The notes beneath the pieces were generated by a model that ran no database searches, was not told where the DNA came from, and saw nothing but the letters and a program-made list of their open reading frames with translations. A stretch of 64,000 bases of DNA from VBDM01 sp035499735 (GTDB lineage Bacteria > Pseudomonadota > Gammaproteobacteria > Burkholderiales > SG8-39). The stretch covers positions 48,336 through 112,335 of the forward strand of contig DATJYC010000011.1 in NCBI GenBank assembly GCA_035499735.1, given 5' to 3'. The translations under genes and the position numbers were made by a program. Shown here piece after piece: positions 1 through 7,569 of the stretch (position 1 is the first letter of the stretch; each line of letters starts with the position of its first letter).

Positions 1-84
1 TCCTTTTCCCTTCATGATGAGTCCGGCGAGCCAGCCGGCGAGCGCGCCGATCGCCAGGAATATGATCAAGCTAGTGATGTCCAT
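1..84 (-). CDS. GlsB/YeaQ/YmgE family small membrane protein (3' end outside window)
   Basis: The minus-strand reading frame begins at an ATG at 84 and runs off the left edge, so only the first 28 residues are visible. They form a hydrophobic helix with the alternating small and aliphatic residues (AIGALAGWLAGLIMKGKG) that mark the transglycosylase-associated/GlsB/YeaQ family, small stress-related inner-membrane proteins of about 80-90 residues. An AGGACCGGAGAG stretch lies just before the start and can act as ribosome binding site. The gene follows a second tiny membrane protein gene by 14 bases and is probably co-transcribed with it. The exact function of this family is not known. Confidence 0.75.
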   Translation of the reverse strand, partial: MDITSLIIFLAIGALAGWLAGLIMKGKG

Positions 85-98
85 GATGCTCTCCGGTC

Positions 99-302
99 CT
101 ATTTGTTCTTCATGAGAAGGTAGAGGCCGACGACGAAACTGACGGCCCCGCCGATGTAGAGCGTCATGACCTTGTTCGTGGCCGATCCCGTGACGGCCTT
201 GGAGACTTGTGAACCGAAACCACCCGCTTCCTGATATCCCCAGAATGCCAGGCCGAGGCCTATGACCACCAGCGCGATAGCGACGATTTTCGTTTGACTC
301 AT
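99..302 (-). CDS. DUF3185-family small membrane protein
   Basis: This 67-residue protein has two hydrophobic segments, at about residues 7-24 and 46-63. They flank a short polar loop with a GSQVSKAVTGSATNK-type sequence typical of DUF3185 proteins, which are small two-helix inner-membrane proteins of unknown role. The ATG at 302 is the only sensible start. It lies directly upstream of the GlsB/YeaQ-like gene on the same strand, and the two probably form a small stress or envelope operon. The family assignment rests on recalled sequence pattern; no function is claimed. Confidence 0.7.
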   Translation of the reverse strand: MSQTKIVAIALVVIGLGLAFWGYQEAGGFGSQVSKAVTGSATNKVMTLYIGGAVSFVVGLYLLMKNK

Positions 303-380
303 GTTGACCCCCTTTGCCGTTGGACGAAGCGAAATGACGACCCGTAATACGGCTTGTCGCGGCGATTCTACGCCTATCCC

Positions 381-791
381 TTACGCCGCCGGCGGCGGCT
401 GTTTCTCCACCTGCGGCAGGTCCGCGGCTATACAGGCCCAGCGCGGCGCGCTCGATGTCCAGATGGTCATCGCGGGCTTCGCGAGCCCCGGATCGTCGAA
501 GGTCCCGACGCGGGCGAAGATCAGGTGCGGCCGCGCCTCCGCCGAGCTGAAGAGGGGCGTCCCGCACGTCGGACAGAACTGCCGGTGCATCCGGTTGCCG
601 CTGTCGGCGATGCTGAGGTAGTCGCCGGTCTTGCCGGTGACTTTGAAAGTCGCGGTGCGGAAGGCGGCGTTGACCGTTCCGCTGCCGGCGCCGAGGTACT
701 GGCATTCCCGGCACCAGCACACGCGCGTGACGATCGGCGGCTCCGAGCTCTCCCAGCGGACCGCCCCGCAGAAGCACTTGCCCGTGATCAC
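381..791 (-). CDS. GFA family protein (CENP-V/Gfa zinc-binding fold)
   Basis: The protein has the Gfa-like zinc fold: an N-terminal CFCGAVRW motif, then CWCRECQ, and near the middle an RQFCPTCGTPLF motif. These give the paired cysteines that bind zinc in this family, which was named after a glutathione-dependent formaldehyde-activating protein. The open frame extends up to 929, but that extension would overlap the divergent hydroxyacid dehydrogenase gene and has no similarity to the family. The GTG at 791, preceded by a GAGG stretch, gives a 136-residue protein of normal family length and is preferred. Substrate unknown; many members are not proven formaldehyde enzymes. Confidence 0.8.
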   Translation of the reverse strand: MITGKCFCGAVRWESSEPPIVTRVCWCRECQYLGAGSGTVNAAFRTATFKVTGKTGDYLSIADSGNRMHRQFCPTCGTPLFSSAEARPHLIFARVGTFDDPGLAKPAMTIWTSSAPRWACIAADLPQVEKQPPPAA

Positions 792-800
792 GTCGTAACC

Positions 801-829
801 TCGACCGGAGCGAAAACACCGATTATAGT
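801..829 (+). promoter_or_regulatory. Probable sigma70 promoter of the 2-hydroxyacid dehydrogenase gene
   Basis: TCGACC at 801-806 and TATAGT at 824-829 are separated by 17 bases and lie 24 bases before the ATG at 853. The layout fits a housekeeping promoter for the plus-strand gene. It overlaps the start region of the divergent GFA gene. Confidence 0.5.
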
Positions 830-852
830 CGTCGGGGCCCGCCGGACCGAAC

Positions 853-1998
853 ATGCGCCTCGACGACTGCCACAACTTCCACGACTTCAGGAGACTCGCG
901 AAGCGACGTCTCCCGGGGCCGATCTTCAACTACATCGACGGCGCGGCGGACGACGAGGTCACCTACCGCCGCAACACCGAGGCCTTCGAGCGCTGCGACC
1001 TGGTGCCGAACGTGCTGCGCGGGGTGAAGGAGATCGACCTGTCGGTGACGGTGATGGGGCAGAAGCTCGCGCTGCCGTTCTATTGCTCGCCGACTGCGCT
1101 CCAGCGCCTCTTCCACCACGACGGGGAGCGCGCCGTCGGGGCCGCGGCGTCGAAATTCGGGACGATGTTCGGCGTGTCGTCGGTCGGGACGGTCAGCGTG
1201 GAGGAGCTGCGCCGCGCCTACTCCACGCCCCAGGTCTATCAGTTCTACTTCCACAAGGACCGCGGCCTCAACCGCGCCATGATGCGCCGCGCGAAGGAGG
1301 CGGGCGTGGACGTGATGATGCTCACCGTCGACAGCATCATCGGCGGCAACCGCGAGCGCGACCTGCGCACCGGCTTCTCGATTCCCTTCAGGCTCACGCT
1401 CGGCGGCATGCTCGAGTTCGCGCTCAAGCCCGCGTGGGGCCTGAACTACGTGACTCACGAGCGCTACCGGCTGCCCCAGCTCGAGGAACACATCGACATG
1501 AAGGGGGACGCGATGTCGATCAGCCGCTACTTCAGCGAAATGTTCGACCCCACCATGAACTGGAAAGACATCGCGGAGATGGTGCGCGAATGGAACGGGC
1601 AGTTCTGCCTGAAGGGCGTCATGTCGGTGGAAGACGCGAAACGCGCGAAGGACATCGGCTGCACCGGCATCGTGCTCTCCAACCACGGCGGAAGGCAGCT
1701 CGACGGCTCTCGCTCCGCGTTCGATCAGCTCGCCGAAGTCGTCGACGCCGTCGGCGACAAGATCGACGTCATGATGGACGGCGGCGTCCAGCGCGGGACT
1801 CACATCCTCAAGGCGCTGTCCCTCGGCGCCAAGGCGGTCGGAGTGGGGCGGTATTATCTGTTCCCGCTCGCTGCAGCCGGCCAGGCCGGCGTCGAGCGCG
1901 CCCTGGCTCTCATGCGCGAGGAGCTCGAGCGGGGAATGAAGCTGATGGGGTGCACTTCAGTGAAGCAGCTGTCGAGGGGCAATTTGCGGTTCAGGTAG
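853..1998 (+). CDS. FMN-dependent alpha-hydroxy-acid oxidizing protein (L-lactate dehydrogenase-like)
   Basis: This 381-residue enzyme has the full layout of the FMN-dependent 2-hydroxyacid oxidase/dehydrogenase family (LldD, glycolate oxidase, mandelate dehydrogenase). The N-terminal FNYIDGAADDE motif is at about residues 25-35. An FMN-binding lysine lies in FCLKG near 254. The active-site SNHGGRQLDG has the catalytic His at about 278 and the substrate Arg at about 281. The MDGGVQRG and GVGRYYLF phosphate-binding motifs follow. Such enzymes oxidise an (S)-2-hydroxyacid to the 2-oxoacid and pass electrons to quinone or oxygen. The substrate cannot be fixed from sequence; L-lactate is the default guess. 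A promoter-like sequence lies immediately upstream. Confidence 0.85.
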   Translation: MRLDDCHNFHDFRRLAKRRLPGPIFNYIDGAADDEVTYRRNTEAFERCDLVPNVLRGVKEIDLSVTVMGQKLALPFYCSPTALQRLFHHDGERAVGAAASKFGTMFGVSSVGTVSVEELRRAYSTPQVYQFYFHKDRGLNRAMMRRAKEAGVDVMMLTVDSIIGGNRERDLRTGFSIPFRLTLGGMLEFALKPAWGLNYVTHERYRLPQLEEHIDMKGDAMSISRYFSEMFDPTMNWKDIAEMVREWNGQFCLKGVMSVEDAKRAKDIGCTGIVLSNHGGRQLDGSRSAFDQLAEVVDAVGDKIDVMMDGGVQRGTHILKALSLGAKAVGVGRYYLFPLAAAGQAGVERALALMREELERGMKLMGCTSVKQLSRGNLRFR

Positions 1999-2022
1999 CA
2001 GTTAAAGGAGGCGACACTTGAT

Positions 2023-2607
2023 ATGAAGGACGGAATCGTTGCAAATCGCGTTTTCGTCGGATACCCGTGCCAGCCCGCAACTCAACTGATGGCCAATCGT
2101 GAAGGCGCTTGACAGCTCGAGCGTTGCGATGTTCGACGCGAGCATGGGGAATCCAAACGTCTCACTGAGTATGGATATTTCAGGGCGACTCGGGGAGAGG
2201 AGGCTGCGTTTCTATTCCTTGATGAAGACGCAAAGATCCCCGCGGGGAAGAGCTCTATGATTTCCGACTTGGCCGGTGCGGTAGCGAACAGGTACAAGCC
2301 TACAGACAATCGCCTCCGGGAAGCGGTGATCGCGTTGTGCGAAAATCATCCTTACGTCCGCCGATTCACAAAGTTCTGTCGGCAGCGGCGCTACAAGGGT
2401 GGCCCTCGGAAATTTCTCATTCGTATGATTCGGCAAATGGACGGGCGGGATTCAATCCTAAGGCGCGAGTTCTTGGACGATCTTGTTCACGAAACCAACA
2501 AAAGTGAAAGCCATATCGGGAAATATCTGAAAGCGCTTCACGAGGCGGGCTTGCTGACAGTTACCAGGGGAAATGAACACTCCTCGAGGGTATACGTATC
2601 AGGTTAA
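2023..2607 (+). pseudogene. Decayed TIR-like/nucleotide-binding-fold protein gene with C-terminal winged helix
   Basis: A GGAGG box at 2007-2011 precedes an ATG at 2023 that opens MKDGIVANRVFVGYPC and then stops at 2110-2112. A different frame (2090-2167) reads SSSVAMFDASMGNPNVSL. The original frame resumes at 2167 with EYGYFRATRGEEAAFLFLDED and continues to 2607. The junction CTGAGTAT is explained by loss of one G, restoring VSLEYG, a motif of a TIR-like protein family. About 40 residues expected between the first two parts appear to be missing. The last 116 residues can still be made from an ATG at 2257 with a GGGGAAG box; they end in a helix-turn-helix-like segment. GC content is visibly below that of the neighbours, suggesting acquired DNA. 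The family assignment is from memory. Confidence 0.55.
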
Positions 2608-2639
2608 CCGCCGGAAGGCGTTCGTGATAGTCCAGTGGT

Positions 2640-4121
2640 TCAGCTTGCGCCAGACCCCGCCGCGCTCGCCCCCGCGATCTTCCCGAACACCGCGCCGTTC
2701 GTCAGACCGCTCCCGCCCGGGTAGTTGAAGTAGAAGATCCCGCCGACCAGCTCGCCCGCCGCGTATAGGCCCGGGATCGGCTCGCCGTCGGTGTTGATCA
2801 CCTGCGCGTCGGTGTTGATGCGCAATCCGCCGAAGCTGAACGTGATGCCGCAGGTCACCGCGTAGGCCTCGTACGGCGGGGTGTCGATGGTGTTGGCCCA
2901 GTTGCTCTTGTTCACGGCGAGGCCTTCGGTGCGGCGGCCGTCCTTGACGTTCGGGTTGAACGGAATGTCCTGCCTCACCGCGGCGTTGTAGGCTTTGATC
3001 TCGGCCAAAGCGACCTTTGCGTTCACGTCGTCGAGCTTGGAGGTCAGCTCTTCCAGCGTGTTCGCGACGACCTTGGTGACCTGCTTGATGCGGTACTCGT
3101 CGCGGAGCTGACCCTTCACTTTCGCATCGAAGATCTGCCAGGCGAACTGCTGGGGCTGGTGGAGGATGACTTTTCCGTATTTCGCGTAGGTGTAGTTCCT
3201 GAAGTCCGCGCCCTCGTCGACGAAGCGCCTGCCCTCGGCGTTGAGGTAGATCCCCCAGGGATACGAGTGCTTCTGGAACTGGTCGCCCACGGCCAGGTCC
3301 CCGAACTCGGGCGCGTTCCGCTCCCACGCCACCGCGTGGCACCCCGACCAGTTCCCGATCGGCTGCGCGCCGACGTCGAGCGCCATGCGGATGCCATCGC
3401 CGGTGTTGAAGCGCGTGCCCCTGACCTTCGCGAGCTCCCACAACGGACCGAGGTAGCGCGTGCGCATCTCCGCGTTCGCCTGGAAGCCGCCCGCGGCGAG
3501 GACCACCGCCCTGGATTTGATCTGCTTGGTCTTGCCCCGGTGCTTCGCGACGACCCCGTGCGCGCCCGCGTCGTCGGCGATGAGCGAGACGGCTCGTGCC
3601 TGGTACCAGATCTCGACGGCGTTCTTCTTCGCGATCTGGGTGAGCGAGTCGACGAGGCCCGGTCCGCCGCCGATGGCTTCCAGCGTCAGCCCGCCCCAGA
3701 ACTTGAACTTCCCCTCGATTTTGAACGCTTGCCGTCCCCAGGCGGCGGTGAAGCGCACGCCTTTCTTCTTCATCCATAGGGCGGTGGGGAAGCTTTCCTT
3801 GACCAAGATCTCCGTGAGGTCCGGGTCGCAGCGGTACTCCGTGACCCGCGCCATGTCGTCCAGGAACTGATCCGCCGTATACGTACCGAAGTCGGTGCGC
3901 TCTCGCTCCTCCTTCGACAGGTCGATCAATTGCGCCAGGTCGTCGGCGCCGTTGTAGACGATGCGCAGCAGCCCTGCGGTGAAGCGCGAGTTGCCTCCCG
4001 ACTCGTCCTCGGGCGCGCGCTCGAGCACCAGCACGCGCTTTGCCGTCTCCTTCGCGGAAATCGCCGCGCACAGGGCTGCATTGCCGCCGCCCACTACGAT
4101 AACGTCGTACTCGTTACTCAC
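2640..4121 (-). CDS. tcuA: FAD-dependent tricarballylate dehydrogenase TcuA-like flavoprotein
   Basis: This 493-residue flavoprotein belongs to the fumarate reductase/succinate dehydrogenase flavoprotein superfamily. It starts with a dinucleotide-binding VIVVGGGNAALCAA loop (residues 8-21), has an AAGGFQAN segment in the middle and ends with GLYAAGELVGG and NYPGGSGLTNGAVFGK, the FAD-contacting motifs. Whole-length similarity to TcuA, which oxidises tricarballylate to cis-aconitate, is the best match I recognise. TcuA normally works with TcuB, an iron-sulfur/haem electron carrier, and no tcuB is present here. The start is a GTG behind a GGAGC box. It is the last gene of a long minus-strand run and follows a Bug-type binding protein, which fits carboxylic-acid uptake and oxidation. 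Confidence 0.75.
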   Translation of the reverse strand: MSNEYDVIVVGGGNAALCAAISAKETAKRVLVLERAPEDESGGNSRFTAGLLRIVYNGADDLAQLIDLSKEERERTDFGTYTADQFLDDMARVTEYRCDPDLTEILVKESFPTALWMKKKGVRFTAAWGRQAFKIEGKFKFWGGLTLEAIGGGPGLVDSLTQIAKKNAVEIWYQARAVSLIADDAGAHGVVAKHRGKTKQIKSRAVVLAAGGFQANAEMRTRYLGPLWELAKVRGTRFNTGDGIRMALDVGAQPIGNWSGCHAVAWERNAPEFGDLAVGDQFQKHSYPWGIYLNAEGRRFVDEGADFRNYTYAKYGKVILHQPQQFAWQIFDAKVKGQLRDEYRIKQVTKVVANTLEELTSKLDDVNAKVALAEIKAYNAAVRQDIPFNPNVKDGRRTEGLAVNKSNWANTIDTPPYEAYAVTCGITFSFGGLRINTDAQVINTDGEPIPGLYAAGELVGGIFYFNYPGGSGLTNGAVFGKIAGASAAGSGAS

Positions 4122-4155
4122 TGCCCGGTGCTCCTTTCCCCGTTCGCACGATACT

Positions 4156-5106
4156 TCAATCCGGCTGTATCCCGGAAGTCCGGACGACCTTGCCCCACTT
4201 GTCGATCTCGTTCCTGTAGAACGCGTCGAACGCCTCCGGCCCGAGCGGGTCGACGACCGCGCCCAGGGCCGAGAGCTTTTCCCTTATGCCCGGGTCCTCG
4301 AGCGCCTTGAGCGCTTCCGCGCCGAGCTTCGCGACGGTGTCCTTCGGCGTCTTCGCCGGGGCGAACAGGCCCCACCAGACGAACGCCTCGTAGCCCGCGA
4401 CGCCGCCTTCGGCGAAGGTCGGAACCTCGGGCAGCATCGGCAGCCGCTTCGGGCTCGCGACCGCGAGCGCGCGCAGCCGCCCGGCCTTGATGTTGGCGGC
4501 GACCTCGACCGGGTTGGTGATGAAGAAGGCGAGGCGCCCGCCCATGAGGTCGGTGATCGCGGGCGCGCCGCCCTTGTAGGGCACATGCACCACGTTGATC
4601 CCCGTCTGGAGGCGCAGCAGTTCCGTCGCGAGGTGCTGCGAGCTGCCGTTGCCCGCCGAGCCGTAGTTGAGCCTGCCGGGGTGGCTCTTCGCGAGCGCGA
4701 TCAGGTCCTTGACCGACTTCGCCGGCGATTCCGGCGCGACGACGAGAACGAGCGGCGCGTAGCCGACGCGTGCGACCGGGGCGAAATCGGTCCGCGCGTC
4801 GTACGGCAGGCTCTTGAACAGGCTCACGTTCGTGGCGAGGCCGTTCGCCCCCATCAGGAGCGTCGTGCCGTCGGGCGCCGACTTGGCGACGGCGTCGGCG
4901 CCGATGTTCGCATTCCCTCCGGGCCGGTTGTCGACGATGACCGGGCTTCCGGTCAGCTCCGACATGCGCTGGCCCACCGCGCGCGAGACCACGTCCACCG
5001 CGCCGCCCGCGGCGTAGGGAACCACGATGTGGAGCGGCTTCGATCCCTGCGCCATCGCCGCAGGAGCGGCGGCGAGAAGCGCGACGAGCAACGACATTCT
5101 CTTCAT
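4156..5106 (-). CDS. Bug-family tripartite tricarboxylate transporter substrate-binding protein
   Basis: This 316-residue periplasmic binding protein starts with a lysine/arginine pair and a hydrophobic signal peptide ending AMAQ. The mature protein then has LHIVVPYAAGGAVDVVSR, the carboxylate-binding loop of Bug/TctC proteins, followed by NRPGGNANIGADAVAKSAPDG and HVPYKGGAPAITDLMGG, all in family order. The ATG at 5106 has an excellent GGAGGAACG ribosome site; longer frames upstream are not signal-peptide-like. Its start overlaps the stop of the preceding gene by four bases. No TctA/TctB membrane subunits lie in the window. The ligand may be a di- or tricarboxylate for the adjacent TcuA-like enzyme, but that is inference. 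Confidence 0.9.
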   Translation of the reverse strand: MKRMSLLVALLAAAPAAMAQGSKPLHIVVPYAAGGAVDVVSRAVGQRMSELTGSPVIVDNRPGGNANIGADAVAKSAPDGTTLLMGANGLATNVSLFKSLPYDARTDFAPVARVGYAPLVLVVAPESPAKSVKDLIALAKSHPGRLNYGSAGNGSSQHLATELLRLQTGINVVHVPYKGGAPAITDLMGGRLAFFITNPVEVAANIKAGRLRALAVASPKRLPMLPEVPTFAEGGVAGYEAFVWWGLFAPAKTPKDTVAKLGAEALKALEDPGIREKLSALGAVVDPLGPEAFDAFYRNEIDKWGKVVRTSGIQPD

Positions 5107-5723
5107 GATTCGTTCCTCCATTCTCCAAGCAATCGGTAGGTACCGACGTGAGCGTCCCGGCCGAGCGGCGCGCGGACCGCGTCCTCCAGCTCGACGCCGA
5201 CGTTTTCGCGCTGGACGTCGACCACCAGCGCTGTCTCGATGCGGCGGTCGCCCCCAGGGCGGAGCTTCGCCTCGCTGCTCGTGGCGCCAGCGGGCCCTTG
5301 CGCCGCCTTCCACACCTGGACTCCGACGACGCGCGGGTCGCGCTCGAGGCCGGCCCCGTCGACCGCAACCGGGTCCTCTGAATACGCCGTGACCGCGCAG
5401 GCGCCGAGACCGCGTCTCGGCGAGCGGTACGCGACCGAGCAGGCGGTGCGCAGCATGTTGCGGAACCCGGCCATCACCTCGCGGGTCTGCGGCGTAGGCG
5501 AGGCGAGCCTCGCCAGGTACTCGGGCGAAGCGAGCGCCTCGGGCGCCGTCACATCATAGGCTATGAAGAAGCGCGGGCTTCCCATCACCGCCTCGTAGCG
5601 CCGCGCCCCGAGGAACCCGGGCAGCGCGAGGCGCTCCGGGATGTGCTCGCCCACCAGCCATCGCTCGTAGAGCTCCGAGCGCGAGTCCTCGAGGTCGTGC
5701 CAGATCGCGAGAACCCCCGCCAT
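5103..5723 (-). CDS. Dimeric alpha-beta-barrel-like protein, possibly EthD/DUF4286-like
   Basis: This is a 206-residue soluble protein with no signal peptide. The first half has a pattern WHDLEDSRSELYERWLVGEHIPERLALPGF that resembles small ferredoxin-fold (dimeric alpha-beta barrel) proteins, where a helix follows a strand containing a conserved WY-H-E arrangement. The second half looks like a weaker repeat of the same fold. It sits two bases after the gallate dioxygenase gene and overlaps the next Bug gene by four bases, so the three are surely translated together. A role in handling an aromatic degradation intermediate is plausible by position only. The family name is uncertain. Confidence 0.6.
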   Translation of the reverse strand: MAGVLAIWHDLEDSRSELYERWLVGEHIPERLALPGFLGARRYEAVMGSPRFFIAYDVTAPEALASPEYLARLASPTPQTREVMAGFRNMLRTACSVAYRSPRRGLGACAVTAYSEDPVAVDGAGLERDPRVVGVQVWKAAQGPAGATSSEAKLRPGGDRRIETALVVDVQRENVGVELEDAVRAPLGRDAHVGTYRLLGEWRNES

Positions 5724-5725
5724 CG

Positions 5726-7009
5726 CTACTTCTTGTCCCAGGCGAGCCGCCCCGCGTCCTTCCCCGCCACCGAGTAGAGCACCCCGGTATTGCGCGTCTT
5801 GAGGAACTGCTCGAGGGACTCGCCGCGCATCGCCGAGTAGATATGCAGGTTGGAGACGCCGATGACCGCGCCCAGCTTCTCGAGCATGAAGAAGATCACG
5901 CCGTAGTGGATCATCCCGCGCCAGTCGCGGCGCCGCACGAGGTCGCGCTCCTCCTCGCTCAAGCCGGCCTCCGCAAACGCGGCCTCCGGATCGGCGAAGA
6001 ACTTCGCGCGGTGCGCGGGCTCGATCAGCCGGTGCAGGAAGCTGTTGAGCCGGTAGGCCTTGCGGCTTCTCTGGTGATCGAAAGGATAGGTGCCGGCGAG
6101 CTTCTCCGCGCCGGCGAGCTGACGGCGCACATGCTCGCGATAGCGGGGCGCCGGATCGACCGGCGCCGGCGCCGCCTCATCCTCGTAGATCGCGGTCGCG
6201 ATCCCGGTCATCGACGGCAGGGTGTAGCTCTGGTGCAGCTTCCTGACGTTGGCCGACAGCGCGCCGCGCATGACGAGCCACATGATGACTTCGGCCCCTT
6301 CCATTCCGCCGAGGGTCGCGTACTCGGCGTGGGTCAATTCCGTAAGCCTGACCGGGTCTTTCTCCAGCAGCTTGAGAAACTGCTCGTCCCACGCCGGGTT
6401 GTTGAAGCCGGCGCGCTCACCGTGCACCTGGTGCGACAGCCCGCCCGTCGCGACGATCGCGACTCTCAGATCCTCGGGAAAGGACTCGATCGCACGCCGC
6501 AGCGACTGGCCGAGCGCGTAGCAGCGCCGCGCCGACGGAATCGGAAACTGCAGCACGCCCACCTGCAGCGGCACGACAGCCGCCGGCCACGCCGGCTCGT
6601 GCGGCAGCAGGACCGACAAGGGCGAGAACAGGCCGTGGTCGAGCGGCTTTCCCTGGAAGAACGCCATGTCGAACTCGTCCGCCATGAGCGACGCGCCGAT
6701 GTGGCGCGCGAGCGCGGCGTGGCCCCGAATGGGAGGTAGCGCCCGCGGCCCGCCTCCCTCGTCGGCCACCGCGTAGCTGTCGTCGATGCCGAGCGCGAAC
6801 GCCGAGTAGTGATCGAAGAAGAAGGACGTGACGTGGTCGTTGAAGATGAAGAACAGCACGTCCGGGTTCTTCTCGGCGAGCCAGCGCTGCAGCGGCTCGA
6901 AGCCGCGGAAGATCGGGGCCCAGAGCGGATCGTCCTCCTTGTGCCTGTCGTAGGCGAAGCCGATCGTCGGAGTGTGCGAGCACGCGACGCCGCCCAGGAT
7001 TTTTGCCAT
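5726..7009 (-). CDS. galA: Gallate dioxygenase (LigB-type extradiol dioxygenase with C-terminal LigA-like domain)
   Basis: The 427-residue product opens a gallate ring by meta-cleavage, giving 4-oxalomesaconate. The LigB domain occupies about residues 1-280: the Fe(II) ligands expected from DesB/GalA are at His12 (CSHTP), His59 (FNDH) and Glu240, and the catalytic histidines are at about His125 (LDHG) and His193 (GGLSHQ). The remainder (about 300-427) matches the LigA small-subunit fold fused at the C terminus, as in single-chain gallate dioxygenases. Length and residue spacing fit gallate dioxygenase better than two-subunit protocatechuate 4,5-dioxygenase. No oxalomesaconate hydratase or aldolase genes are in the window. 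It lies in a run with DoxX and a Bug protein. Confidence 0.85.
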   Translation of the reverse strand: MAKILGGVACSHTPTIGFAYDRHKEDDPLWAPIFRGFEPLQRWLAEKNPDVLFFIFNDHVTSFFFDHYSAFALGIDDSYAVADEGGGPRALPPIRGHAALARHIGASLMADEFDMAFFQGKPLDHGLFSPLSVLLPHEPAWPAAVVPLQVGVLQFPIPSARRCYALGQSLRRAIESFPEDLRVAIVATGGLSHQVHGERAGFNNPAWDEQFLKLLEKDPVRLTELTHAEYATLGGMEGAEVIMWLVMRGALSANVRKLHQSYTLPSMTGIATAIYEDEAAPAPVDPAPRYREHVRRQLAGAEKLAGTYPFDHQRSRKAYRLNSFLHRLIEPAHRAKFFADPEAAFAEAGLSEEERDLVRRRDWRGMIHYGVIFFMLEKLGAVIGVSNLHIYSAMRGESLEQFLKTRNTGVLYSVAGKDAGRLAWDKK

Positions 7010-7020
7010 GGGGAACTCTC

Positions 7021-7095
7021 CTACGCCGGGCGCGCCGCGGCCTCGGAGCGCTTGCGGAAGCCGAGGCCCGTGGTGTTGTACGCGTCGTGCTTCAT
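7021..7095 (-). CDS. Possible 24-residue small ORF between doxX-like gene and galA
   Basis: The 88-base spacer holds a short frame that starts two bases after the DoxX stop and ends 11 bases before the galA ATG. It encodes a basic 24-residue peptide (MKHDAYNTTGLGFRKRSEAA...). There is no convincing ribosome site of its own, so translation would depend on coupling to the upstream gene. It may equally be chance in GC-rich DNA. Confidence 0.25.
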   Translation of the reverse strand: MKHDAYNTTGLGFRKRSEAAARPA

Positions 7096-7097
7096 AT

Positions 7098-7544
7098 TCA
7101 GAGCTCGGTGCCGATCCTGCGGTCGAGCGAGAGAGGACCGCCGCCGCGCAAGGCGATGGCGAACAGGACCAGGCCCCAGAACAGGGGATACTCGTAGCCA
7201 GGGTTGGTCCAGCCGAACTTCGGCAAATAGTGGTAGGCGATCACCGCCATCTCGATGGTGGCGGCCGCCGCCCAGAAGCGGGTGAGCAGGCCGAGCGCGA
7301 TGCAAAGGCCCCCGAGCGTCTCGATGGCGATCAGGATCACGGCGAGCGGCTCGGCGGGCGCGATGCCCCGCTTCACGAGCGCGAATTGCGCGGTGGCGCT
7401 TATCCCCGCCATGAGCTTCGGCCAGCCGTGCGGGATGAGCATCAGCCCCGCGGTGACGCGGATCAGGGTCCACGTGAAAGGCTCGACGCGGTCGTAGAAC
7501 GGCTTCAGCGCCGGGACGAGCAGGCGCGGCGCGGCATTTTCCAT
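7098..7544 (-). CDS. DoxX family membrane protein
   Basis: The protein has 148 residues and four predicted membrane segments. It carries the DoxX pattern: RVTAGLMLIPHGWPKL near residues 28-43, ETLGGLCIALGLLTRFWA in the middle and a C-terminal LVLFAIALRGGGPLSLDRRIG. DoxX-like proteins are small inner-membrane proteins, often linked to redox or thiosulfate metabolism, with poorly defined roles. The ATG at 7544 has a strong AAGGAGGAGGGAG ribosome site and is chosen over a longer frame that reads into the previous gene. It lies between a thiamine-diphosphate enzyme gene and galA in the same direction. Confidence 0.85.
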   Translation of the reverse strand: MENAAPRLLVPALKPFYDRVEPFTWTLIRVTAGLMLIPHGWPKLMAGISATAQFALVKRGIAPAEPLAVILIAIETLGGLCIALGLLTRFWAAAATIEMAVIAYHYLPKFGWTNPGYEYPLFWGLVLFAIALRGGGPLSLDRRIGTEL

Positions 7545-7569
7545 CGGTCTCCCTCCTCCTTGGTAGTCG

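Noticed and set aside
2023..2607. Programmed ribosomal frameshift in the TIR-like gene
   Set aside because: No slippery heptamer or downstream structure is seen at 2160-2170, and further sequence seems missing, so decay or a sequence error is simpler.
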